Source: Microcaldota archaeon (lineage in GTDB: Archaea; Micrarchaeota; Micrarchaeia; Micrarchaeales; CABMGC01). Taken from it: 64,000 nucleotides of DNA. The stretch covers positions 231,972 through 295,971 of the forward strand of contig JAKASU010000001.1 of assembly GCA_021818925.1 (NCBI GenBank). The letters run 5' to 3'. This document shows, piece by piece, positions 9,186 to 18,187 of the stretch. The notes beneath the pieces were generated by a model, which saw only the letters and a program-made list of their open reading frames with translations, had not been told where the DNA came from and did no database searches. Numbering within the stretch: the first letter of the stretch is position 1; every line of letters begins with the position of its first letter. Position numbers and translations under genes: made by a program.

Positions 9186-10379
9186 ATGAAGCAGGAATAT
9201 TCGTTGCTTAGGGAGATAAAGAGGCTGAAGTCGATCAGGGGCAGTGGAACCCAGCTTGTCAGCGTCTACATACCCGCGGGCTACAACATCAGTGAAGAGG
9301 TCTCGAGGCTGCGCAACGAGTACAGCACGAGCAGCAACATAAAGTCGAAGCAGACCAGGACGAACGTGCTAGGCGCGATAGACAAGATATTGCAGTACCT
9401 GAAGCTCTACCGCGAGACGCCGAAGAACGGCCTAGTGGTGTTCGCCGGCAACATAGCCGGGGACCAAAGCAAGAGCGACATACAGCTCTTCTCTATGGAG
9501 CCGCCGGAACCGCTGAAGGTGAACATCTACAGGTGCGACTCCACCTTCGTGCTGGATCCGATAGAGGCCATGGTAGAGAAGAGGGACACGTACGTGATGG
9601 TGGTGATGGATGGGAGGGAGGCGACGGTCGCCACGCTGAAGGGCACGCACATACAAGTGGTGAAGAAGGTGCACTCGATGGCCCACGCGAAGATAAAGAA
9701 AGGAGGACAGTCGGCCAACAGGTACAAGCGTGCGATAGAGGAGAGCATTGACGACTACTACAAGCAGGTCAGCGACGTGATAAACGACATCTTCCTGAGG
9801 GGCGAGTTCAAGGAGAAGGGGCTCATCGTGGGAGGGCCAGGTCCCGCAAAGGAGAACTTCGTAAAGACCAAGGCGCTCAACTACCAGGTCAAGATACTTG
9901 GCACGTACGACACCGGATACACGGATGAGACGGGGCTCAACGAGTTGGTGGAGAAGGCCAGCGACCTGCTCAAGGAGCAGGAGGCGGCAAAGGAGAGGAG
10001 GGTGCTGGAGAGGTTCATGAAAGAGGTGGCGGTAGGGGGCCTTGCGGTCTACGGCTACGACAAGACAAGGGCTGCGTTGGAGAAGAAGCAGGCGAACACG
10101 CTGATACTCAACGATGCTTTGGAGATGTACGTGGTGAAGTACAAGTGCAGCGTGTGCGGCTCGGTCCTCGAGAAGGTGGAGACAGGCAGCGAGAGGCAGA
10201 CGAAGCACAACGACGGCGGGACGTTCGGCATAGTGGAGGAGAAGGACGCGATAGAGGAGCTGATAGACATGGCCGACGCCAACGGCGTTGAGACGGTCTT
10301 CGTGTCTATGGAGAGCTCACTGGGCAAGGAATTCATGATGGGATTCAGGGGCGTTGGTGCATTGCTGAGGTACAAGTGA
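9186..10379 (+). CDS. prf1: Peptide chain release factor aRF1
   Basis: SGTQLVSVYIPAGYNISEEVSRLRNEYSTSSNIKSKQTRTNVLGAI; GLIVGGPGPAKENF GGQ-domain context. Confidence 0.93.
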   Translation: MKQEYSLLREIKRLKSIRGSGTQLVSVYIPAGYNISEEVSRLRNEYSTSSNIKSKQTRTNVLGAIDKILQYLKLYRETPKNGLVVFAGNIAGDQSKSDIQLFSMEPPEPLKVNIYRCDSTFVLDPIEAMVEKRDTYVMVVMDGREATVATLKGTHIQVVKKVHSMAHAKIKKGGQSANRYKRAIEESIDDYYKQVSDVINDIFLRGEFKEKGLIVGGPGPAKENFVKTKALNYQVKILGTYDTGYTDETGLNELVEKASDLLKEQEAAKERRVLERFMKEVAVGGLAVYGYDKTRAALEKKQANTLILNDALEMYVVKYKCSVCGSVLEKVETGSERQTKHNDGGTFGIVEEKDAIEELIDMADANGVETVFVSMESSLGKEFMMGFRGVGALLRYK

Positions 10380-10462
10380 CCGCCACTACTCGCGCTTTCG
10401 CGGATGGTTTTTAAACCTAATTTTGGAATAGGTACTACGCATTTTTCTGAACAGGTGTTTTG

Positions 10463-10744
10463 ATGGGGGAGAGGGCATTCAGCCTGTACGATATAGAGCA
10501 GTTCATAAGGGAGGCGGGAGCCGAACGCGTCACCGAAGACGCGGTGCTCGACCTTGAGAGAAGGCTTGAGAGGCTGACCGAGACGCTGGCAAACAAGGCA
10601 AGCAGGTACGCGGCTCACGCGGGAAGGAAGAGGCTCATAACAAAGCAGGACGTGCTGCTGACAAAAAGGCGAGTCTACAGGAATCCTGCGAGCTTCAGGC
10701 CGAAAGCCAGGACCACGAAGAGCGCCTCGATAAGCGACATGTAG
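10463..10744 (+). CDS. Histone-fold protein (archaeal histone-like)
   Basis: LYDIEQFIREAGAERVTEDAVLDLERRLERL...AAHAGRKRLITKQDVLL resembles archaeal histones. Confidence 0.75.
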   Translation: MGERAFSLYDIEQFIREAGAERVTEDAVLDLERRLERLTETLANKASRYAAHAGRKRLITKQDVLLTKRRVYRNPASFRPKARTTKSASISDM

Positions 10745-11715
10745 AGGGCAATCTCTTTCTCGTTCATCCTCTTGATGTTCATCAGGAAATGGGTCCAGCT
10801 GTAGATTCTCTTGCCGTACGGAGCCTTGAAGGTCCCGTCCCTCTGCCTCGTCCCGACGTCTGTCACGTTGAACTTCCTCCTCAGGTGCATGAAGAACTCG
10901 AGTATCCAAGGGAAGAAGACTATTATCCCGAACGCTTCGGAGTTGCCCATAGCCATTATCGCCACGAAGATCGCGCCTATCGCGTAGGTGAAGCTGTCTC
11001 CGGGTATTATCTTCGCCCTATACGCGTTGAATGGGAGGAATGCGAGCAGCGATGCGAAGAGTATCGATGAAAGAAGGGCGCCTATGTAGTTGCCGAAGAG
11101 CACCGAGTAGGCCAGGAATCCTATGCTCGCCACGATCGCGGTTCCGGGCTGGAGGCCGTCATAACCTCCGAGAAGATTGAACGCGTTTGATACGAACACT
11201 ATAGCAAGCGGCAGGATTATGAGAGGGTAAATTATCCCGAAGTCTACGGGGCCGAAGAAAGGCACATTGACAATGCTAACTCCGGCGCTTATGGCCATGA
11301 GGGGAAGTGCGCCGATCACGGTGAGCAACGGCTTCTGCCACTTCTCAAGCCCCTTCTTCCTGTCCATGAGGTCCGTCGTCATAACCTCGCGGCCCTTGAT
11401 GTGGATGTCGTCGATGAAGCCGACAAGGGTTATCAGGAGTATAGAGAGGCCTACGGCGAAGAGGCTTGAGGTGTCAATGACAGGCGTGAACACGAACGTG
11501 CCTCCGAAGGTGTACACAAGTATGCCGACTATTATGCCGAAGGCCACTGCGACGCCGCCGCTTGTGGGCAGGCGTACCGGTCTCTCCTTGTTCTTGTCGT
11601 CGATGGTTATGCCAGAGGATGAAAGGTAGCTTATCAGGAACTTTGTGGCTATAATAGTGATTACAAATGACACCAGCGCGGGCACTATCAGAGTCTGGAA
11701 CGTATGGTATGCCAT
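10675..11715 (-). CDS. MraY/WecA/GPT-like phospho-sugar transferase (GT4 membrane family)
   Basis: Polytopic; RPVRLPTSGGVAVAFG, GFIDDIHIKG, NAFNLLGGYDGLQPG, GDSFTYAIG. Confidence 0.87.
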   Translation of the reverse strand: MAYHTFQTLIVPALVSFVITIIATKFLISYLSSSGITIDDKNKERPVRLPTSGGVAVAFGIIVGILVYTFGGTFVFTPVIDTSSLFAVGLSILLITLVGFIDDIHIKGREVMTTDLMDRKKGLEKWQKPLLTVIGALPLMAISAGVSIVNVPFFGPVDFGIIYPLIILPLAIVFVSNAFNLLGGYDGLQPGTAIVASIGFLAYSVLFGNYIGALLSSILFASLLAFLPFNAYRAKIIPGDSFTYAIGAIFVAIMAMGNSEAFGIIVFFPWILEFFMHLRRKFNVTDVGTRQRDGTFKAPYGKRIYSWTHFLMNIKRMNEKEIALYMSLIEALFVVLAFGLKLAGFL

Positions 11716-11780
11716 GGTGAGAGTTTGCTGCGTAGCAATAAAAATGTTGTGTAGTGTCGGGACAGGATTATAATCCTTTG

Positions 11781-12881
11781 ATGCCGATTCTGCGCATGCA
11801 ACCTCTTCTTGAGGCCTACCTTGGCTTCGTCTGCCTCGTGTTCCTCTTCCTGATCGCGCTTGACGTCTCGGGAGTTGCAAGGAGGGAGACGGACAGCTGG
11901 AATACGAGAAAGGGCTATGCCCCAAAGACCCTGGTCATAATCCCGTGCAGAGGGGAGGAGCCGATGCTATACGAGAACTTCATCGCGGCGAAGACCCAGA
12001 GCTACAGGAACTACAAGTTGCTCGCGGTGGTGGACAGGAACGACGGCGCCTACGGGATAGCGAGGAAGGCGAGGGTTGCCTGCCTGCAACCAAGCACGCG
12101 TTTCAAGAGATGCAGCGACAAGGTGCGACGTATCGCCAGCGCGATAGTTGCGTTTCGTGGCTATGACGTGTACGTGATACTCGACTCCGATGAGAAGGTG
12201 GGTGAGAGGTGGCTCGAAGAGCTTCTCGCGCCTCTCTCCGATGCCCGTGTCGGGATCTCTGTAATGTTTCCGGTGTTCAAACCAACGGATCGAGGATTCT
12301 GGTCCAGAATCAAGCAGGTGTGGGGCTTTGTCGGCCAGAGCCTGCTCGAGTCGCGAAGAACCCGGTTCGCGGCTGGAGGATCTATGGCCTTCAGGAAGGG
12401 CCTGCTCGACAGCGGCTCTTTCCGTTTCTTCACAAGCTCGAAGTACTCAATATCAGACGACATAACGCTGAACCTCATAGTGAGGAAGAAAGGGCTGGAA
12501 GTGGCCTACAACGCGGACATGCACCCGATAACCTATGTGAGGGAGAACGCGGCCACGCTTTTCGAATGGGCAAACAGGCAGACGGCGCTCTCGATCTTCG
12601 CCAACAGGAAGATACTGTACTACGGCGTATGCTACTACTCCGCGGAGATACTGGTGCTCCTGACTGGGATAGTGGGAACTTTTGCGGTGTCGCCGTTGCT
12701 TCTTCTGCTCCTGCTGCACGCGGCGAGCAGCGTGATGAAGAACGTGTCGAGGACAGGGGAGCCTAGCGCCGGCCTTGTGCTCATAAGCCTGATCATGCCC
12801 TTCTTCTACCTCTCCAACCTGCTCGTGGCGAGCACGATGAGGAGCATCACCTGGCGCGGGATACGCTACAGCCTCAGGTAG
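11781..12881 (+). CDS. Membrane-associated family 2 glycosyltransferase
   Basis: TLVIIPCRGEEPMLYENF...VVDRNDGAY...YVILDSDEKVGERW, C-terminal TM helices. Confidence 0.82.
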   Translation: MPILRMQPLLEAYLGFVCLVFLFLIALDVSGVARRETDSWNTRKGYAPKTLVIIPCRGEEPMLYENFIAAKTQSYRNYKLLAVVDRNDGAYGIARKARVACLQPSTRFKRCSDKVRRIASAIVAFRGYDVYVILDSDEKVGERWLEELLAPLSDARVGISVMFPVFKPTDRGFWSRIKQVWGFVGQSLLESRRTRFAAGGSMAFRKGLLDSGSFRFFTSSKYSISDDITLNLIVRKKGLEVAYNADMHPITYVRENAATLFEWANRQTALSIFANRKILYYGVCYYSAEILVLLTGIVGTFAVSPLLLLLLLHAASSVMKNVSRTGEPSAGLVLISLIMPFFYLSNLLVASTMRSITWRGIRYSLR

Positions 12882-12984
12882 CCTATATAAACCAGCGCAA
12901 TCGTGCAACCGTTTAAAAAAGCGGCTAGTGACTTGTGATTCTTTATATACCTGACCGAAGATAAGCGTAGAGTATGGTGATCTA

Positions 12985-13404
12985 GTGTCAGCAGAGCGCG
13001 AGATCCGTTATGTCTTCAAGGTAGTCCCGCACCGCAAGCAGCGTTACGAGACGATAGGCGACTGGATTCCGGGGAGGCCGGCCCACGTGGTCGCCTCAAG
13101 GCTGAACAACAGCGACTACGAGTTCCTTGTGCTCCTTCACGAGATGGTGGAGCAGGAGCTGTGCAAGAAGCGCGGAATCAGCGACAGCGTGGTTGTAGCA
13201 TTCGACAAGAAGTTTGAGCGCGAGAGGGCGCGCGGCCTGCACTCTCCTTACGCAGAGCCAGGCGGCAGCAGAAAGGCGCCGTACAGGCGCGAACACGCCT
13301 TCGCCACGAAAATTGAGAGGATGATGGCCAAGGAGATGGGGATTGGCTGGAAGAGGTATGTGCGCGCGGTGGCGAAGATCATGGCCAGCGACGCATCGAG
13401 GTAG
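12985..13404 (+). CDS. Uncharacterised protein with HExxE-like motif
   Basis: YEFLVLLHEMVEQELCKKRGISDSVVVAFDKKFE...EPGGSRKAPYRREHAFATKIERMMAKEMGIGWKRY. Confidence 0.6.
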   Translation: MSAEREIRYVFKVVPHRKQRYETIGDWIPGRPAHVVASRLNNSDYEFLVLLHEMVEQELCKKRGISDSVVVAFDKKFERERARGLHSPYAEPGGSRKAPYRREHAFATKIERMMAKEMGIGWKRYVRAVAKIMASDASR

Positions 13405-13407
13405 GAT

Positions 13408-13869
13408 TCAACCGGCCTTGGCGGACTTGAGGAATGCTAGCACCTCCTCGTTGTGGTGCTCCGGCTTTACCTTCTCGAATATCTTTACAATGACACCCTT
13501 GCCGTCTATCACGAACGTCTTCCTGAGCGTGCCCATCCCGAAGATCCCCCTGTCACCGTAAGAATCGAATGCCTTTATCACCTTGCTTTCCGGATCCGAC
13601 AGCAGGAGGAAGTTGAGCTTGTACTTGTCCCTGAACTTCCCGTGCGAATCTACGTTGTCGCTGCTTATTCCGACAACCTCCGCTCCCGCCTTCCTGATGT
13701 CGCTTATCATGTCCCTGAATCCGCAGGCCTCTGTGGTGCATCCCGGGGTGTCGTCCTTCGGGTAGAAGTAGAGAACGAGATACCCGCCCTTGAACTCGCT
13801 GAGCTTGTGCGTCTTGCCGTCTGAACCCTTCAGTTCGAAGTCTGGGGCCTTTGAATTGATACCTATCAT
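13408..13869 (-). CDS. bcp: Thioredoxin-dependent peroxiredoxin (Bcp-like)
   Basis: PDFELKGSDGKTHKLSEFKGGYLVLYFYPKDDTPGCTTEACGFRD. Confidence 0.92.
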   Translation of the reverse strand: MIGINSKAPDFELKGSDGKTHKLSEFKGGYLVLYFYPKDDTPGCTTEACGFRDMISDIRKAGAEVVGISSDNVDSHGKFRDKYKLNFLLLSDPESKVIKAFDSYGDRGIFGMGTLRKTFVIDGKGVIVKIFEKVKPEHHNEEVLAFLKSAKAG

Positions 13870-13939
13870 GTTATTCTGGGGTTATTACGCAAAAAAAGCT
13901 TATAAGTTAAAGCGTACAGTTAGGATACTGAGGGTTGCT

Positions 13940-14626
13940 TTGGTAAAGCTTTCTGACCTATTCAAGGGCTTGGGAAAGAAGGAACCGGCGTCCAATACGG
14001 TGATAACGAGCATAAGCATAGACTACCAGGGGGATAAGCACGGCCTTGACGGGATGAAGGTAAACGAGAGCGTCTTCGAGATAAGCATCCCGTTCCAGAA
14101 CAAGACAGGCAGCGACCTGCTTGATGACAGCCTGAAGAGGCCCGATCTGAGGATAGAGAGCGCGAGCGTCAGTAAGCCGTTCGAGCTGGTCGACGTGTCT
14201 CCAAAGCTTCCCGTAGCAGTGAAGTACAAAGAAGGCGTCACGATGAAGCTCAGGATAAGGGCCCCATCGGTGCCGTACACCGGTCCGATGAGCGTGTCAC
14301 TCGGCGAGAAGTCCAGCGGAATGGTGCGCGTCCAGATACAGAAGATAATAGCGGTCAGGAACGGTGTGAAGACTGTGCTGGAGGAGATGCCGAGCGTGCT
14401 GAGCGTTCAGAAAGGCCAGGTGCTAAAGCGCGACGTGCAGCTCTACAAGATGATGAAGTACGGGGACAAGGTCAGCTCCATACGGGTGAGCCCTCCGTTC
14501 GTCATGTCGGGCAGCGAGCCGCCCGCCCCTTTCAGGATCGACAAGGAGAACAGCTTCATAATAAGCATATTCGTGCTGGCTCCACAGGACAGCTACGCCG
14601 GGCCGCTTGAGATAACTATCTCATAG
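13940..14626 (+). CDS. Hypothetical beta-rich protein
   Basis: ORF; likely TTG start at 13940 (LVKLSDLFKGLGKKE). Confidence 0.5.
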   Translation: MVKLSDLFKGLGKKEPASNTVITSISIDYQGDKHGLDGMKVNESVFEISIPFQNKTGSDLLDDSLKRPDLRIESASVSKPFELVDVSPKLPVAVKYKEGVTMKLRIRAPSVPYTGPMSVSLGEKSSGMVRVQIQKIIAVRNGVKTVLEEMPSVLSVQKGQVLKRDVQLYKMMKYGDKVSSIRVSPPFVMSGSEPPAPFRIDKENSFIISIFVLAPQDSYAGPLEITIS

Positions 14627-15190
14627 AGAGTTCCAGAGCGTCCAGAACTGCCGCTTGAGTGCGTCGACGGCCTTAGGGTCGACGACCTGCCTTATGCTCT
14701 CTATGTTCTTGTGCATGCCGGCGTATGTGAGGTTGGCCGATCCCTCTATCGCTTCGCTGTCGCCCACGTACATCTTCGCATGTACGAACTCCTGCGGTAT
14801 TTTGAGGAAGATGCTGTTCCTGTGCGTGAGCGAGAGGAAGACAAGCGCCATCCCGATCGTCACGGACGAGAAGGTGAAGAGAGGGTTCGAGGCGTTGAGC
14901 ACGAAGAGGAGCCAGTTCACGGAAACTGTGATGAATGCTGCTGTGAACGAGCCGCCGAGCGAATCATCCCTGCGCAGCTTCTTGGCCGCGGTGCTGGCTA
15001 TAGAAGATGAGATTATGTATATCTTCTTACCGCGCGAATGCCTCGCTAGATAGGACGCGTAGTAGTCATCGATGTAGGGCGAGACTATCAGCAGGTCCCT
15101 GCTCTCCCTCAGCAGTCTGTCGACGTATTTGTACGCCCTTTTTCCGTAGTATGAACCTGGTCGCTCCTTGAATAGGCTTAATAAGCCCAT
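14621..15190 (-). CDS. Phospholipase D-like protein with a single HKD motif and internal TM segments
   Basis: HAKMYVGDSEAIEGSANLTYAGM (HxKx4D) plus a central hydrophobic stretch. Confidence 0.75.
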   Translation of the reverse strand: MGLLSLFKERPGSYYGKRAYKYVDRLLRESRDLLIVSPYIDDYYASYLARHSRGKKIYIISSSIASTAAKKLRRDDSLGGSFTAAFITVSVNWLLFVLNASNPLFTFSSVTIGMALVFLSLTHRNSIFLKIPQEFVHAKMYVGDSEAIEGSANLTYAGMHKNIESIRQVVDPKAVDALKRQFWTLWNSL

Positions 15191-15225
15191 GATTATATTA
15201 GGTACGAGAAGGAATAAATGGTTTT

Positions 15226-15966
15226 ATGGCCAGCACACAGAAGCTAGACATCATAATGAGACGCAGAACGCACCACATTGAGAAGCATTCGCGCCCGACG
15301 CTGCTTTCCAACTTCATACTGGGTTGCCAGGACGGGCTTGTGAACGTGCTGGGAATAATACTAGGGGTCAGCGCGGCGACAAGCGAGGTGCGCATCATAT
15401 TCGTTGCGGCGCTTGCCGCGCTCGCGGCAGAATCAATTTCCATGGGAGCCGTGTCATACACATCAACCATCGCGAGAAGGAAGCACTACCTAAGGGAGCT
15501 CGAACGTGAGAAGATGGAGATGAGAACCGTGCCTGAAACTGAGAGGAAGGAGGTCGAGGACATCTTTAGGAAGTGGGGCTACAGGGGCGTCGCGCTGAAG
15601 GACGTAACCGACAAGATAGTCGCAAACCCGAAGGCGTGGCTTGAGTTCATGATGGCGCACGAGCTGGACCTCGAGCCCGTGGAGAAGTCAGCTGCATTGC
15701 AGAGCGCGTGGGTCGTCGGGGCCTCTTCGGTTGTGGGCTCGATAGTGCCGCTGATCCCGTTCTTCTTCATCGCAGGCAGCATGGCTCTCGGCACCGAGGC
15801 ATCAATAGTCATAAGCGGAGTGACGCTGTTCGTCATAGGCGCGTACGAGGCGAGGACAACCGTCGGGTCCATATGGAGGAGCGGGCTGCAGATGGCCGTC
15901 ATCGGCCTTATTGCGGGCCTTGCGGGCTACGCCATAGGCAGTCTGCTGGGAGCAGCGCCCGTATGA
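15226..15966 (+). CDS. VIT1/CCC1-family transporter
   Basis: LSNFILGCQDGLVNVLGIILGVSAAT...AALAAESISMGAVSYTSTIARRKHYLRELEREKMEM. Confidence 0.9.
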   Translation: MASTQKLDIIMRRRTHHIEKHSRPTLLSNFILGCQDGLVNVLGIILGVSAATSEVRIIFVAALAALAAESISMGAVSYTSTIARRKHYLRELEREKMEMRTVPETERKEVEDIFRKWGYRGVALKDVTDKIVANPKAWLEFMMAHELDLEPVEKSAALQSAWVVGASSVVGSIVPLIPFFFIAGSMALGTEASIVISGVTLFVIGAYEARTTVGSIWRSGLQMAVIGLIAGLAGYAIGSLLGAAPV

Positions 15967-16166
15967 CGCTCCGAAAAGCAATAAGGATATTGCTTGAGGC
16001 GATAAAGATTATTTCAGAAACGGGGATTGATGGGTATGACGCAATTCATGTGGCAACCATGAAAATGGAACGTATAAGCACAGTCATCATTGAGAATTAC
16101 AAGGATTTCAAAAAGGTAAGATGGCTAAATATCATAAGACCATTGGATTACTCACGCAAACTCTAA
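15963..16166 (+). pseudogene. PIN-domain (VapC-like) C-terminal remnant
   Basis: GYDAIHVATMKMERISTVIIENYKDFKKVRWLNIIRPLDY resembles the C-terminal half of PIN; N-terminal acidic motif absent. Confidence 0.6.
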
Positions 16167-16248
16167 CAAGATCAGACTATGAACAAACAACCAGTAGTCT
16201 GGCCGGGGCTGCTTCGAATCAATGTACGTCGATTAACCCCACCGAACT

Positions 16249-16271
16249 AACCTATAGGCGAAAAATAGGTT
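16249..16271. repeat. Inverted repeat upstream of the Lrp/wHTH-like gene
   Basis: AACCTAT-aggcgaaaa-ATAGGTT. Confidence 0.4.
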
Positions 16272-16290
16272 ATAAGAATATTTGTTGCAT

Positions 16291-17448
16291 ATGAGTTTGG
16301 GAGAGAGCTTGGAGGCGAAGGGCAAGGCGGAACTGAAGAGCAGGATACTGAGGCTTCTCAGCGTCGACGCCAGGATAAGCATGCAGGACCTTGCAAACGA
16401 CCTGAAGACCACCAAGGTCAACGCCTACAACCTTTTCAACGAGGTATCGAACGAGTACGGCATGAGGTTCGTGCCAGAGATAAGCATAGACAAGCTCTGG
16501 AAATGGGAGTTCATCAAGAGAGCCAGGCTCAGGACGAAACGCGGCATACTCGCCGAGGCGGTGGAGGAGCTGCCCCTGACGGGTTTTGGCGAATACCTTG
16601 TATTCATCAAGTTCTCCGGAAAGAAACCGGATGACGCTGAAATAGTAAAGGCGATGGGAACGTCATATGCGGCGCAGTTCGCTGCGAGGACCAGGGGCGA
16701 GTACGACCTTGTGATCTACGTCGTGGAGAGGAGCTACGAGGATGCGGTAAGGTTCACTGACATGCTGAGCAGGAACCTGGGCAAATACAAGATGCTGGCG
16801 TACACGAGCAGGGTCTGGGGAAGCTTCGGCTTCTTCCCGCTCAACAACAAGCTCATTGAGCAGTTCGACATATTCGACACCTACAAGAACCTGCTCTTCG
16901 GCCTCAACGACGGCGGCAGGAGCACGTTCACCGAGATAGGCAAGCGCTACAGCCAGGGGCCTGCGCAGATGCTGTATGCGTATGACAGGCTCGCTCGAAC
17001 AGAGATACTGAAGCGCGTCACCTATTTTGAGTCGAGGCCTGGCAACAGTTTCTCCATCGTCGCAATCGTGAAGACCCAGAGCGAGAACCAGTTCGACGAA
17101 TCGAAGGACAGGTGGTTCGCGAGCCTGGTCAGGAATTACGACAAGAATACAAACGAGTGCATCTTCATGTGCGACACGCCCACGCCGAAGGGGATGGTTG
17201 TAGTGGGCAGCTTCGCGAACAAGAGCGCTGCGGACAGGTTCCTGTCGGCGATGAAATCGGGCCTGAAGGGCGCGCAGGTTGGGAGCATGCAGATCTTGAA
17301 GGTGATTGTAGGAAGCCTGGGAGTGCGGGACTTCGACATGCGCTACGCACCGCAGTACAAGCACCTGGAAAGGAAGAAGATGGTGCCGGCCCTGGCTCGG
17401 AAAGGGGTTGAAGCCCCGGTGGAAGACCCGAACGCTTTAGATCGGTGA
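16291..17448 (+). CDS. Winged-helix (Lrp/AsnC-like) regulator with long C-terminal region
   Basis: KSRILRLLSVDARISMQDLANDLKTTKVNAYNLFNEV HTH, followed by Lrp-like segments. Confidence 0.6.
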   Translation: MSLGESLEAKGKAELKSRILRLLSVDARISMQDLANDLKTTKVNAYNLFNEVSNEYGMRFVPEISIDKLWKWEFIKRARLRTKRGILAEAVEELPLTGFGEYLVFIKFSGKKPDDAEIVKAMGTSYAAQFAARTRGEYDLVIYVVERSYEDAVRFTDMLSRNLGKYKMLAYTSRVWGSFGFFPLNNKLIEQFDIFDTYKNLLFGLNDGGRSTFTEIGKRYSQGPAQMLYAYDRLARTEILKRVTYFESRPGNSFSIVAIVKTQSENQFDESKDRWFASLVRNYDKNTNECIFMCDTPTPKGMVVVGSFANKSAADRFLSAMKSGLKGAQVGSMQILKVIVGSLGVRDFDMRYAPQYKHLERKKMVPALARKGVEAPVEDPNALDR

Positions 17449-17847
17449 CCTGAGCGGTATTACTTTCACAGCCGCCACTTTTTTGAAGTCCTTTACGTTA
17501 TCGGTGAGCACGCTCGCACCCAAATCGATTGCTTGCTGCGCTATAAGCGCGTCGTTTATCCTGATCCCAAAATCTCGGGAAAGCGCCATCGCTTTTACTA
17601 TGGAAGCGGGAGAAAACTCAAGGTAGTCCATGTCGGGAGAGGTGAGAAATCGCGAGATTCTCGTTGTCGCCTCTACGGCGCCGAGGAACTTCTGCAGCGA
17701 ATGAAATACTTCAGAGACTATGATTGCATTAATCCCAACTCTTCCCTGATTAACGGCGTCTTTGATCTTCTCTACGGCCCTCGCGTGTTCGGGCGCGCTA
17801 GCCCCCTCTGAAAAAATGTGAATGTTGGAGTCTATTATAATCATCAT
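17437..17847 (-). CDS. vapC: PIN-domain toxin VapC
   Basis: MIIIDSNIHIF...VSEVFHSL...INDALIAQQAIDLGASVLTDNVKDFKKV. Confidence 0.85.
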   Translation of the reverse strand: MMIIIDSNIHIFSEGASAPEHARAVEKIKDAVNQGRVGINAIIVSEVFHSLQKFLGAVEATTRISRFLTSPDMDYLEFSPASIVKAMALSRDFGIRINDALIAQQAIDLGASVLTDNVKDFKKVAAVKVIPLRSPI

Positions 17848-18095
17848 TCCCACTGCTCTTCTCCGATCTTCTCGAGCAACTCGGTCGTGATGGGAAAGTC
17901 TGTACGAAATGGTCTTTCAATCATGTCTTTGAACCACGGACTCATGCGGCTGCCCTTCTTCGGTTTGCTTATCACTATCCTGCCATTTTCAAAGATCACA
18001 GTAACGGCTTCCTTGCTCCTGGCGCCGAAGGCGTCGCTAACTCTCTTTGGTATCCTGATTCTCATCTTCTGGTCTATGACAGCCGTTTCCTCCAT
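17844..18095 (-). CDS. vapB: AbrB/SpoVT-type antitoxin VapB
   Basis: AVIDQKMRIRIPKRVSDAFGARSKEAVTVIFENGRIVISKP. Confidence 0.82.
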   Translation of the reverse strand: MEETAVIDQKMRIRIPKRVSDAFGARSKEAVTVIFENGRIVISKPKKGSRMSPWFKDMIERPFRTDFPITTELLEKIGEEQWE

Positions 18096-18187
18096 AATTC
18101 CCACAAATATAGTGGGAATATACATATATAAACTTTTCTGTATGTGAGTAAAACTGCGTCGAAGTAAAATTCGGGCAGGTGTATGTG

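Noticed and set aside
9432-10208. 258-aa minus-strand ORF
   Set aside because: Antisense to aRF1; composition is a shadow frame.
16190-16250. tRNA-like fragment (TTCGAATC near CCGGGG/CCCC)
   Set aside because: No acceptor or anticodon arm could be assembled.
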